Of a DNA stretch of 64,000 nucleotides, positions 1 through 17,145 are shown piece after piece; within the stretch, counting starts at the first letter, position 1; each line of letters starts with the position of its first letter. Below the pieces are notes generated by a model. That model worked only from the letters and a program-made list of their open reading frames with translations. It made no database searches and was not told the DNA's origin. Source of the stretch: Dermatemys mawii (taxonomy: Eukaryota > Chordata > Testudines > Dermatemydidae); the NCBI GenBank assembly GCA_007922305.1, contig ML677385.1:7342336-7406335 (forward strand), given 5' to 3'. The position numbers and the translations under genes were made by a program.

Positions 1-2537
<2,537 letters not shown>

Positions 2538-3930
2538 TCAAGAACTTAATTGGAAATATAAGCCTTTTTGGCTAGACTCTGCCACTTGTTTTCTTCAAAA
2601 GAACCATTTGTGGAGTGAAGTACTGCTTGTGTTTACAATCTGGCCCTTTATCTGTAACACAGTGGGGCAAAAGGAGATTACCTCCTCCTGGTAAAAAAAT
2701 TTGACTCAAACATGGTCAGTCCTTGACAGACATCACAGGGTTGGACTGTCCTAAGTCTCCAAGTACAAATATGGTAGTACTAATACACTGAAGAGAAAAG
2801 GTCAAGTTTTCTTTAAATCCTCTCCTCTTCTCTGCTATTACAGATGGCAAATAATACATTCGGAGTTGCAGTGGCAAAGAAGAGCTCTCATCAGACAGCC
2901 TTCCCCCATAGGTAGAATCTGAAACAATTTATCAAAGCCTGATATACAGACTTATATGGTACAAGTTCACTCCAGAAGAGAGACCTTGCTGCATGGAGTT
3001 TTTTTAATGAATATAAAAACTGCTCAGATCCATGTGTTGTGAAGGCCATTCCTTCACACCTCTGTTGTCACTGTGCTTTCTGACTAAAATTAATATTTAA
3101 GAACTCAAGAAATCTGGGGCATACAAATTACAATATGTAGCAACTGGTTTCCTCAGACCAAAGACTATCAGATTATAGCAGAGGACCTTGGAATTTACTG
3201 CTAATAAACTGAATGCAATTCATCTGAGAAAAGAGCCTAAAGCTACCAATGCTTGCAAAGTAGTATTGTCTCTTTCGGCAATAAATTCCTATTGTGCTCA
3301 AATCTCTCTGCCTGGGGACTGTATGTATACTGTGTGTCCAAGGACGGAATTACTATCTGGTCATTGCTACCTCTTTGGATAATCATTTCTCTGGACACTA
3401 CTGCAGTACATGTATTAACTAATAATATTTTCCTCCACAGCAACACTGCCCATTTCAGAGGACTATAATGGATCACCCTAGACAATTCTAACACAACCCT
3501 AAGGGATATAATTACAGTAGGAGTAACAGGACGAAACTGAGCAAAGGAAATTGTAGACTAAATCATGTAAAAAGGTTCTGAACAGTGAGATGTGTATCAC
3601 TAAGGATGCTCTCCTGAGAGGAACTGTGCTAGCTCCATTACTCTGATCATCCATGTCCTGTTTAAAATTAGATTGCACAAAGCACACAACAACTGTGAAT
3701 TAGAGTATTGCTTTGGATAATGACTGTCCTAAACCATGGCTAATGACCAGCTGGGTCTTTTTAATGTTGTCACAGTTATGCAACAACTCCTAATGGTGCA
3801 TAAATGGCATCTCACTACTGGGAGCAGGGGAGCAGCCTCTTTCCTTTGAAAATTCCCTTAGATATAGGTGCCTAGTCTATTGCCACAGAACTTCAACCTT
3901 CTGCAACTCTGTGATTTTATACCTCAGCTA

Positions 3931-3973
3931 ACAGGTTATTTCCAATATTTCATCATACAGGTTATTTCCAATA
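3931..3973. repeat. Short tandem duplication near a splice donor
   Basis: acaggttatttccaata occurs at 3931-3947 and again at 3957-3973 (17 of 17 identical, period 26). It lies 34 bp into the intron after the C2A-C2B junction exon. Confidence 0.8.
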
Positions 3974-3977
3974 CTCA

Positions 3978-4154
<177 letters not shown>

Positions 4155-4355
4155 TTAATAATTCACCCATACATTTTCAGTTATTTTTATTGTACAGGTA
4201 AGCCAGGATATATGCTTAAAGAGGTCATGAGACTGCAGAGTGCTCAGAGCTAATTAGCCCTCACTGATTGAATACAGACAGCCACATTTTTGAAAATGTA
4301 ATAGTCGAGGGAGTGCAAAAAGCTCAGAAGAACAGACGTCACATGCCCTGCACTA

Positions 4356-4393
4356 GATGCTGTTCGGTAAATATGATGCTGTTCGGTAAATAT
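4356..4393. repeat. Perfect 2 x 19-bp tandem duplication
   Basis: gatgctgttcggtaaatat occurs twice without a gap (4356-4374, 4375-4393), identical copies. It looks like a recent duplication. Confidence 0.9.
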
Positions 4394-4507
4394 AAATGGG
4401 AGAGAGAAATTCAGTTTGTTAAAATGAAGAAAAATTCCAACCCATGTGAAGCACTGATTTACAGCAAACAGGTCTGAATAAACTGGATATATACACTGCA
4501 GCTAATT

Positions 4508-4616
4508 TAGGGCCAGATTCTGATACCCTTATTCATGTTGATTAGCATCTTACTCCACAATAGCCCCATTGATTTCAGTAGGATTATTCTTGGAATAAGG
4601 GGGCATAATCTGGCCC
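4508..4616. mobile_element. Palindromic MITE-like repeat
   Basis: It starts with agggccagattctga and ends with ataatctggccct, which are inverted copies of each other with mismatches. Ends beginning gggccagatt are common in amniote repeats. No clear target duplication. Confidence 0.45.
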
Positions 4617-5137
4617 TGAAACAGAAGAGAGATGTACGGATATAAATATTACTTCACAAATGTCTTTTCCTCTTCTTCCCAAACATTGTTTTTCAACATT
4701 CTGCACCTCTTTTGCCCCCATTAAATTTCTAAATCCAGTCCAGAAGGAGTATGTTCTATGCTTTTTTATAACATTAGTCAAAAGCAATATTAGACTCATG
4801 AATTTTTTAATTTAAATAAGAAAAGGGATTGTAAGCTCATTTTTAAAAACTAGGTGCTTTTGTAGGCCTCCTCTCCCTGTAAAATAAATTAATCATATAT
4901 CAGTAAACAGTGATTTCTCCTAGAGAAATGGAATATAAGGGAGAAATTATTCATGAAATTTCGTTAAATTCCCAATCCTGTGGAACATTTAAACATGTAC
5001 TTAACTTTGCTCACACAAGTAGCCCTACTGATTTAAATGGGGCAACTCAAGCAATCAGACTTTATGAATGTGCTTCACAAGCTTGGAGTTTAAACGTGTT
5101 AGATCCAGATACTTCCTGGGCTTAATCTGCAGCAAGG

Positions 5138-5365
5138 CAGATTGAGGTTAGATATTAAGAGAAACTTTCTAACTACAAAGAGAGAGGGATCTGAAACAGC
5201 TTTCTAAGCAAGGTTGTGGAATCCCCGTCACTGGAGGTTTTTAAAACTGGTTACCAGACACCAGTCAGGGATGATCTAGGATTATTTGGTCCTGCCTCAA
5301 TATAGGGAACTGGACTTTCTGACCTTTCAAGATCCCTTTCAGCCCTACAATTCTATGACTGTGAT
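5138..5365 (+). mobile_element. CR1 LINE 3' end
   Basis: Typical CR1 3' sequence in the plus direction: gaaactttctaacta, gttgtggaatccccgtcac, tggaggtttttaa, cagggatgatctagg, ggactttctgacctt and the end ccctacaattctatgac. 5'-truncated, as usual for CR1. Confidence 0.88.
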
Positions 5366-5485
5366 ACATGAAATGCTGCCCAGTATGACAAAACTGAGTG
5401 ATTGAGCAATATGCTATGCCTGGAATTACATTCTGAGTACTTCATCAAGATACTGCACTCCTTATGAAATAATTGTACTGGTGAG

Positions 5486-5629
5486 CACTGTTCCCTCTAA
5501 GCTGTGCACGTGTGCACACGCACATAGATCCTAAACCCTGTACACATGGCAAAACACCAAATGCACAAAAATTTGCACACAAAAATTTTTTTGCGCACAC
5601 AGCCTGTCAAAAACATTGAGGGAACATTG
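5486..5629. mobile_element. 144-bp hAT-like MITE with perfect 8-bp target duplication
   Basis: Terminal inverted repeats cactgttccctctaa and ttgagggaacattg, flanked on both sides by ctggtgag (5478-5485 and 5630-5637). Eight-base target duplications are the hAT hallmark. The interior is rich in gcacac/gtgcac and has no coding capacity. The ends match those of the elements at 29503-30011 and 26969-27464, so they form one family. Confidence 0.85.
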
Positions 5630-5934
5630 CTGGTGAGAACTTATACCTGAAACTTGTGCAACTTGCCTCCTGATCCCAAGAACTAGGTGACGAATTTTAC
5701 TTTCAGGAAAAAAGAGAACCTCCGAAATATTTAATGTGACATACAGAAGTTCAGCCTGCCTCTAAGGTTAGACTGCAGGTTAAGGCACTATCACCCGATT
5801 AATAAAAATATTTAGGGCCAGGTCCTGCCATCTGCTCATACACAGGGAGGGGATTCAGAGGAAGGTTCAACAAACACTGTAGTGTACAACTGCAGAATAA
5901 CCTAACTATAGGGGAAAATCACATTTTAAATAAT

Positions 5935-6165
5935 CCCTGTCTGCTAGGAAGCTTTATTATGCCCTGAAGCACGTGAGTTTAGTCTCACAACTTCCCTGTG
6001 AAGATAGTAAGAATAATTTTCCTCATTTCACAAATGGGGGAAGTGAAGCATAGAAGTTAATGCCCTTAATTTTTAAAACTGACCTGCTCAAATTACCCAG
6101 GAATGAATACACAGGTCTCTTGACTCACAGCCCTGTGCTTTATTCCTAAAACTATTCTCCTGACC
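5935..6165 (+). repeat. MIR-type SINE fragment
   Basis: Contains cctcatttcacaaatgggggaagtgaagc and later acaggtctcttgactcacagccctgtgct, the 3' part typical of MIR elements. Divergent. Confidence 0.5.
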
Positions 6166-6454
6166 TTTCTGATCTAACCACTCTTCCCATAGAGGACTGA
6201 CCATCCAACACTCAGAAGACAAATGGATCTTAAAACCCTCAACTTTTTTTTTAACACACCTAAATAGCATTAGATTACAACAAATGTCAACTCTTAACAA
6301 AGCTTAAACTGGCATTCTTGTCAGAAACATGGAGTTCATATTGTAGGACAGTATTCTGCCTAGCATATGTATAAACAAACTAGATCTTTAATTCTGTTTG
6401 GAATAAATTGCCATTCCAAAAGAAACTTCTTTTCTTTGCTTACCAGCAAACTGA

Positions 6455-6775
6455 GCTACACCTATAGAATCAGAAAATCAAAGAAATCTAGGGATGGAAG
6501 GGTCCTTGACTGGCCAACTAGTCAAGCCCCTGAGGTAAGGCAGGACCAAGTAAACCTAGACCAACCCTGACGGGTTTTTGTCCAACCTGTTCTGAGTAAC
6601 CTCCAAAAAGGAAGATTCTACAAACTCCCTTGGAAACCTAGCCCAGAGCTTAACTCCCCTTATGGTTAGAAATTTTTCCTAATATCCAACCTAAATCTCC
6701 CTTGCTCCAAATTAAGCCCATTACTTCTTGTCTTACCTTCATTGAACATGAGGAACATTAACTCTGAAAACATTA
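6455..6775 (-). mobile_element. CR1 LINE 3' end
   Basis: Reverse complement of the CR1 3' end: tatagaatcagaaaat at the left, aagcccctgaggtaaggcag, tttttgtccaacctgttct, ccagagcttaactcccct, aatctcccttgctccaa, ttacttcttgtcttacctt. 5'-truncated at about 6775. Confidence 0.88.
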
Positions 6776-7822
6776 TCCAGAACATTCTAGCAGGCAAATG
6801 AGACATATTTTAGTTCTCTTTTATTTGATAATAACGAAGCAGAATTAATAGCTCTTATACTGAGTTTGGAAATAAGACGACAGCATTTCCTAGTTGGAAT
6901 GTCTGAAATGCTTAGACCTGATTACTTTTTGGTCTGAGTGAATGTGCTCCATCAGTGTCTTATTTGACAGATTTGAGTGAGACTGTTTCATGCTGCAGCA
7001 GCTGTCCCTGGTCATGCTAGCCTGGGAGGGTGCAAGCCAGTGAGCCTGGTGCCCGCTCCAGTGGTACAGCCACGCCAGAGAAGCTGCCCACACGGAGTGC
7101 TGGGTCCTGTGAGTGGTGGCCTGGCATGCGGCTGCTTTCACCACTGCCATACCTGATAGAGCCCTGCAGCTCCTTGGATAGCCAATTTATATCTGCAGGT
7201 ATAAAGCGGGTGTCTGCACAGGGCTCTAGGATTCTGGCTGGTATAACAGCGAGCATCTTAGAAGCACATAATCTTAATGTTAATAAACAGCTCTTTAAAG
7301 TTGTTCCAATTCCAAAAACAAACACGTTAGCCCTCTCCAGCAAGGGATCCCATAAGCGCCAGAGAGACATAGCACATTGGTTAAGCACTTATAGATGCCA
7401 TATTCCATAGAGCTACTGTTTTGTGTATCAAATAGCATGATGCTATATCTACCTGTTTATTCAATATGAATAAAAGAGCAATGCCAAACCTCACTACCAT
7501 AGAAAATTGTTAAATGCTTAAAACTGATGCATGAAGAAAGGTCTATTCCTTTGTTTGTGATTGTTTGAGAAAGATTCATTGTTTCATGTGCTATTTCTTT
7601 AACAGGTCCCTTTTGATTGTGTCTACTGTTGGATGCATGTGTATGTTTATTCTTTTAATAGGTCTGGTTTTAAATGAGCATTCATATATATTGACACTGA
7701 CAGCATATGCTGGTTTGGTAGAAGTGTTATTCTTTTCACACATCCATTCCAGAAGCAGCTTATTAGAAATATATAATTTTACAGCCACACTTCAGTGACA
7801 ACAAAACGAAAACAAAACCTCA

Positions 7823-10402
<2,580 letters not shown>

Positions 10403-10964
10403 TTAAAGAGAATACACACAACAGGCAAAAGCAAGCTACATATCTACAAACACACAAATGCACAGAAGATTCTGACAACATTAAGATAATCACAAGAGCA
10501 AAGTTTAAGTAATTTGACAGTCCTGAGAAATACGTATAATTTTATTAGCAATTTCCTGCATTGCAGCTTTACATTTTTGATTGACCATATTTGCTAATAG
10601 GCAAAACCTGAAATTACACACAAACTCATCCTTTGGCCTACCGTAACATATTTATAGGGTTAGAGATTTTTAGAAATTATTAAAACTTGATTAAGAGAAA
10701 AAAAAATCTCAAATATTTTAGGGTTTTTTAAATTCATTTGCTATTATATAGTTTCCCTCAAAACTGGGTAAATGTACACACAATTACCAAAGAAATAAGA
10801 CATGAAAAGATAAGGGGAGGGAGGTCCCGAAATAAAAAAGACTGACCAAAACAGACTGCTCTGGAGTGAATGAACCTAACAGGCAATGATCAAGTGATCT
10901 CTCTCCTGCCATCCATTACCCCCTTCTGACAAACAGAGGCTAGGGACACTATTTCTTACCCATC

Positions 10965-11870
10965 CTGGCTAATGGCCATTAATGGACTTAACCTCCATGA
11001 ATTTATCCAGTTCTCTTTTAAATCCTGTTATAATTCTAGCCTTCACAATCTCCTCAGGCAAGGAGTTCCACAGATTGATTGTGTGCTGTGTGAAGAACTT
11101 CCTTTTATTTGTTTTAAATTTGCTGCCCATTAATTTAATTTGGTGGCCCCTAGTTCTTATATTATGGAAACAAGTAAATAACTTTTCCTTATTCACTTTC
11201 TCCATACCACTCTTGATTTTATATACTACTACCATAGTCCTCCCTTAGTCTCCTCTTTTCTAAGCTGAAAAGTCCTAGCCTCTTTAATCTCTCCTAATAT
11301 GGGACCTGTTCCAAACCCCTAATCATTTTAGTTGCCCTTCTCTGAACCTTTTCTAATGCCAGTCTGTCTTTTTTGAGATGAGAAGACCACATCTGTATGC
11401 AGCATTCAAGATGTGGGCAACCATGGATTTATAAAGGGCAATAAGATATTCTCTGTCTTATTCTCTATCCCTTTTTTAATGACCCTAACATCTTGTTTGC
11501 TTTTTTGACTGCCGCTGCACACTGCGTGGATGTCTTCAGATAACTATCCATGATGATGCCAAGATCTTTTTCCTGATCAGTTGTACCTAAATTACCCCCC
11601 TCCCTCATATTGTATGTAGAATTGGAGTTATTTTTTCCAGCTTTCATTAGTTTACATTTATCCACATTAAATTTCATTTGCCATTTTATTTCCCAATCAC
11701 TTAGTTTTGAAAGATCTTTTTCAAGTTCTTCACAGTCTGCTTTTGTCTTAACTAACTTGAGTAGTTTGGTATCATCTGCAAACTTTGCCACCACACTGTT
11801 TACCTCTTTCTTCACATTATTTATGAATAAGTTGAATAGGATTGATCTGGAGAAAGAGGAAATCGAATAG
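10965..11870 (-). pseudogene. CR1-like LINE fragment, reverse-transcriptase C-terminal part
   Basis: Minus-strand frames give an RT thumb/C-terminus in pieces: KFADDTKLLKLVKTKADCEE (the F-A-D-D catalytic box), LSDWEIKWQMKFNVDKCKL, and near 11000-11230 FTQHTINLWNSLPEEIVKAR. The pieces are in different frames and separated by stops, so it is inactive. The order and wording are those of CR1-type LINE ORF2. 5'-truncated at about 11870. Confidence 0.88.
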
Positions 11871-12571
11871 CAAATCGAAGTAAACAAAATTAAGTAAAGT
11901 TTTGTCACATAACTTTAAATAGCAGACTTGAGAAAATCATGATCTGTCAATGGGTATTCAGAAAGAAGAAGCAAAATCATTCAGATAAATTACCTATTTC
12001 ATTTATGACAAATATTTGCAGAAGCTATTAAAAACGAACAACATAATAGCCAATTATTCTCTTGACTCTTGTTCTATTTAAGGATAGTTGTGGAACATTA
12101 TTTTGAGGTAGGACTGACATTAACAGGGACTTCTACCAGGACTATACACATCACATAGGAGCTTAATGCTCCCCTACTTTGGAGAGCAGTAAGGCTGTGT
12201 ATGCAGACTGGGCCCAATTCACTGTAGTGTTACTCCGGTTGTACAGCAGTTCCACTGACAGTGGTAAATATGAACTACTGTTCATATTACACTATTTTCC
12301 AGTAATGGTGCAGTATCTATTTTTTTAATTATAAAAAAGAGCAATGAATAAAGTAGAATTTAGGCTTTATGTTTGATTTTAGAAAGAGGTATATCTGGAG
12401 TGAGGGATGAAGGATGCAATTTCTTTCTACTCTATAGATTGCTTTTTCTGGCTGTGTTTTTAAATTAAGGGAATTTAGAGTTCCATAAAGGCGCCACACT
12501 AACACCTCTGGTGGATAAAGTCTTCTATCAAAGGCAGAACAAACCTTCCCAACATTGTCAACAATCAGAGG

Positions 12572-12777
12572 GGTAGCCGTGTTAGTCTGGAATTGCAGAA
12601 GTGACAAAGAGTCCTGTGGCACCTTAAAGACTAACTAAAATTTTTACGTTAAAACGATAGCTTATGCTCTAAAAAATGATAGCTTATGCTCTAAAAAACG
12701 ATAGCTAAAAACTATAGCTTATGCTCTAAAAAAATTTTAGTTAGTCTTTAAGGTGCCACAGGACTCTTTGTCACTTC
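12572..12777. repeat. Perfect 48-bp inverted repeat from Penelope-type terminal sequence
   Basis: Arms 12598-12645 and 12730-12777 are exact reverse complements over 48 bases. The left arm is preceded by tcagaggggtagccgtgtta, the same start as the element end at 41244. The 84-bp spacer holds near-repeats of atagcttatgctctaaaaaa. It can fold into a long hairpin in DNA or RNA. Confidence 0.9.
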
Positions 12778-13171
12778 CCAACATTATCCCTCTAAAGTAT
12801 TTCAACCTTGACTCTAGCAGTAAGAAATTAGTTCAGTCTCTGTGTCCATTCAGATCCCTGGTCCTTGTGCCCAAATTGCCAATAAAAGTATGTCAATTAT
12901 TTCCAAGTGCGATAACGGTTGTTAATCACATGAACTCTTCCTCATTAGGAAACACACTGAAAACATCAACTAATTTTACATGGGACTTGAAACAGTCAGA
13001 GTGTTATGGCTTCCGATCTCTTGGGATGTAGAGGTGAAAAGCTTCATATCCTGTTACCAGTCCACATAGCATAGAGCTACAATATGTCCTCACATGCAGT
13101 CTAGAGATTCAAACTGTGCAGTAAGACTGAACACTTCTAGGAAAGGGTAACAAAGAAATTCTCTATACTTA

Positions 13172-13363
<192 letters not shown>

Positions 13364-13694
13364 TCAAAAGAAGATGACTTGGAAGCTCAATCATTCTCTT
13401 CCCAGAACCAGATTTTTCAAATAATGAGAGCCCTGTAATTAATGTTCTACTGAACCTGCTATGAAAAGTAGGATACCAAAGGATGAACAGAATTACCACT
13501 TACTTGATATAGAAAGGTATCACAATATCTCAAAGGTATCACAGTATCACAGTATCTCAGTGTTTCTTCATATGCTGAACTCAAAATGATTTTTAAAGGT
13601 GGTTAAGTTAGTACAATCACCATTTCCGAATGGGGCAACTGAATAACACAGAGGTTAAGTAAATTGTCTATGATCACATAGCAAGTCCCAGGAA

Positions 13695-13860
13695 TAGAGA
13701 ATTGCCATACTGGAGAAGACCAATGGCCCCTCTAGGTCAGTATGCTGTCTCGGACAGTGGCCAGTACCAGGTGCTTCAGAGGAAATTATATGAAACCCCA
13801 TAATGGAAAGGACACAAAAACATATATAGTATCCTGATATAGCACTGTCATCTCATCATG
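13695..13860 (-). repeat. CR1-like repeat fragment
   Basis: attgccatactggagaagac, cccctctaggtcagtatgct, gtctcggacagtggccagta and gtgcttcagaggaa form a common amniote repeat block usually ascribed to CR1 3' ends. Assigned from memory of the pattern only. Confidence 0.5.
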
Positions 13861-13914
13861 GGCATTTCTAAGAGCATAAGCAGGTGTCACAAATTAAAAA
13901 AAAAAAAAAAAAAA

Positions 13915-14098
13915 AGACCAGGCGTACTTGTGGCACCTTAGAGACTAATAAATTTATTTCAGCATAAGCTTTTGCTTATTTGTTAGTCTTATTTCGCTTA
14001 TTTGCTTAGCTAATTTGTTAGTCTCTAAGGTGCCACAAGTACTCTGGTTCTTTTTACGGATATAGACTAACATGGCTGCTACTCTGAAACCTGTCTTT
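13915..14098 (-). repeat. Rearranged Penelope-type terminal repeat with 24-bp inverted arms
   Basis: tacttgtggcaccttagagactaa (24 bases) at 13925-13948 recurs exactly in reverse complement at 14018-14041. The flanks extend it imperfectly, and the right end reads on the minus strand acaggtttcagagtagcagc. The middle contains several ttagct / aagctt repeats. Adjacent to a poly-A run at 13896-13914. Confidence 0.75.
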
Positions 14099-14383
14099 TT
14101 TTTTTTAATTATCCCTGATACAACTACTGGGAAAGAATTAAAACTTTGCAAGACAAAAACTAGGACAGTTGCACATTGTAGAAACCCAAGGCATTTTAAA
14201 ACTCTGGTGTACATTTTTTTTGCTGGTTTTTAAATAATATTCATCAAAAATATATCTAACTTTTGATGTTTTTAAATTGTTGTATGTAAAAAGCCTGTGT
14301 AAACCACCGAAAGAGTTCTCAGCACAGAGAAGGAATAAGAGGGAATATCAGAAAAGCAATTGACAGGAAGCAAGAGAACTCAC

Positions 14384-14449
14384 AGTATCACCATCTGCTT
14401 CAGGTACATTTAAGTAGGAGCATTTCCTGTCAGAGCCTTCAGGAAAGTT
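14384..14449 (-). CDS. SYTL5: Slp-family gene micro-exon (22 codons), likely cassette
   Basis: 66-bp exon, donor GTGAGT. The acceptor is chosen at ...TCTTTCTGAAAG because it gives phase 0 on both sides and an open frame starting NFPEGSDRKCSYLNV and ending ADGDT. Acceptors a few bases inside (after CCTGAAG or CTCTGACAG) give a phase that does not match the previous exon or run into a stop. The exon lies directly before the C2A domain. I recall human SYTL5 isoforms that differ by about 22 residues, which would fit, but this was not checked. It is the least certain of the thirteen exons because it is short. Confidence 0.68.
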
Positions 14450-17063
14450 CTTTCAGAAAGACAATGCAAAGGTCAAAAGAAAATAGCATTAGATAGCTGC
14501 AGTAAGAATTCAGGAAAGAAACGACAAGTTCTACAGACTAGATGAGTAGTGTGCTGTTAAACCACAGTGATACAGTACTTATGGCAGTGAGGCACTAAGC
14601 CATATCTAAATCCCCCTCCAATAATGAATTGTATAATTGTATAATGAGTGAAAAAGTGTCACCTGCTCTTCTGCAGGAAAACAGGTTTATGACAAATTAA
14701 GACAGAATCTGCTGTACTAAGGTAGCACCAAACAAATTAAATGTGAACACCAACTCATCAGCCTGGGATTTTCATTTTGGTCAATAATTCTGCAAACACC
14801 AGTTAACTCTGTCTGTGAATATCCCACTTGAAATTAGCCGTCTTGTGTGAAAATTTAATCATGTATGTAAGTGTTTGCAGCACTGGGGCCTTCATAAGAA
14901 ACTAGAACTGTGATTACAGTAAGCTTCTCTGAACATTTTTAGGTTGAAAGGTTAATTCTGGGGAGTTTTTAAGGCTATATGTAAAACAAAAACAACCCTT
15001 TTTCTGGTTTTACCCTTTACTATTTCTTTAAAATTGGCCTCCAAATTTTGTAGGGGAAAAACCCCGCAAAAAGCAATTTTTAACTGAAGTATTAAGAACA
15101 GCAGGGGCCTGTTTTCCTCTTGTTGCTGAAAGACCTTGGCAAGATGTCTGAAGGATCTTACCAATGAGGGCACAGAAGTTTATTACATGATCACAAGCTC
15201 CTCTTCCAACCAACGAAGGGAGAATATATGAGCCACAATGTAAGCTATAACCTCTTCTGACATTACTGGTTGTACCCTCCAAACATCTTGCTAAGGTCCT
15301 GCAGCAAAGAAAGAACAGTAGGGACTGGTGTGGTTATTCTTGATATCTCATATCTAAAACCAAACCACCAGGAAATGTCTTTTTAAAAAAAAAAAAACAG
15401 AAAAAGTCTGAGGCAAATTTTATACATCATAAAAGTGCTTTGGCTCTTACTGGTATGGGTGTGTTCTGTACTGCAGTTCAGCTTTAACATTAGTGGGGTA
15501 CAGAGGTACCACCTTCCAACCAAAACAAGCTATTTGTAGTAATTCATATAAATTGTCTCAAACTTCTAGGCTAGGAGTGGTTCAAGTCATCAAGCAATCA
15601 ACAATCTACATTCCTGCACAGATTAGATTTCCATCTAGTCTCAAAACACTTAGGGCTATATTTTCAGAGGGTGTTGCCTAACGTACACCCCTAATATTTA
15701 CACACTTCTATCTGTAATGCACATAAAATGAGGTTATTCAAATATGAATTAAATTATCCATTGTGTGCATGAAAATGTCTATTTACTCAGGTAGCAGAAA
15801 TGTAACAATGTAGTTACAATGTAGTCACTGGTTCACCTCTGCTACCGCCCTTTGAAAATCTGTTCCTAACTTATGTTAAAATCAACACATTGGAAAAAAG
15901 AATTGTTCTTTGATGAATCTGAGACCATTCTTGAGGGTTTTTCCTCTGTTGAGGGGAATGAAAATAACTAAAGTAGTCACAGTAGAGCCTGGAATTCAAT
16001 CTGAAAATTGCTAATAAATCTTTAATAAAGTAACAAAGACTAATTTAGACAACATTTTATAACAATTGAAATATTTCACTTCTTATAATAAAATCCTTTT
16101 GTTTTATGGCATTTACACTGGGAGTTGTGTTAAATATGATAAATGTGTCTGTTTAAAGAAAACTTACTCATGTAATGACTGCAAGTCTCAAATACCACTA
16201 AGAGTATCAGAGGTGCTGTGCTTCATTTTACTAAACATCTGAGGTCTTTGTTTATCATCCTAGCATTTTATATCTTACTGGTAAAATATAAGACACTGGA
16301 ACAAGGAATCACCGATGTGATGGTCCTAACAAGTTGTTGTGTTCAGTGGAGGAACCCAGGAAAAATAACCTCTCTCTTCTTTTAGCCCCACTACTATGGT
16401 TTTCATTTTCAGGGCACTCTAAGTATCTACACTCTAATCTCCTTACTCAGATTTCTATAAAATTAGGGCTCATTTGACGGTTATATTATTATTTTGTGCC
16501 ACAGTACAAAGTAATTAGTTTCACTATCAGAGGCTAAAATTCGGCAACAAGCAAATTACTTGCAGAATTTGTACAATGCTGAAGGATGAGATGCACAGAA
16601 TAAACTGAATAAAATCAGAAAAGTGTGAGTATAAGAGATGGGGAATATTAGCAACAACATACACTCAGAGCAGGTCAAAATAGACCAGTAAAACTGATTC
16701 ACTCCAGGGAGGAAGAAAAGCTGTTTGCTGATAGAAGCTTTTCTATTAACATAGCATGCAGTGACTTTAATAAGCATGCTGGGGTGGATGTGAAAAGGAA
16801 CGGAGCACTGAGGCATGAGATCATCTCAGTTCTACTTCAGCAGGAAAGTGCATTTAGATTAGGAGAAAGGTCAAAAGGAATCTATACAGAAAGACAAAAC
16901 CTGCTGCTGAAAGTACCATGGAAAATGCTCATTAAATACAGTTACCACCTAAGGGCCCTTCCCAAGGGAAGTATTGACCAACTGCAACTCCAATCTCAGT
17001 GTTCAGACCAAGGAAAGGAATTCATCAATAAAACCTACAGACTAGCAAGCTATAGATATGACG

Positions 17064-17145
17064 AGGAAGACTTTGCAGCACCTTAGAGACTAACCAGTTT
17101 ATTTCAGCATAAGCTTTCGTGGGCTATAGCCCACTTCATCAAGCT
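17064..17145 (-). mobile_element. Penelope-type terminal repeat fragment with hammerhead-like core
   Basis: Carries caccttagagactaaccagtt then agcataagctttcgtgggc..gcccacttcatc. On the minus strand 17106-17143 this is TTGATGA, a perfect 6-bp stem GTGGGC/GCCCAC with a TATA loop, then GAAA and GC-TTAT-GC-T. That matches the layout of a minimal type-I hammerhead ribozyme (core CUGAUGA, stem II, GAAA, tiny stem III). The first core base is T not C, and one extra A precedes stem II. Confidence 0.65.

Noticed and set aside
7017..7410. Overlapping open frames of 123 and 126 codons on both strands
   Set aside because: No splice-site logic, no family resemblance, and it is inside an intron of the Slp gene; judged chance in a less AT-rich stretch.
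14384..14449. Alternative acceptors after CCTGAAG or CTCTGACAG for the 66-bp exon
   Set aside because: They break the phase with the preceding exon or create an early stop; the outer acceptor ...TGAAAG keeps phase 0.
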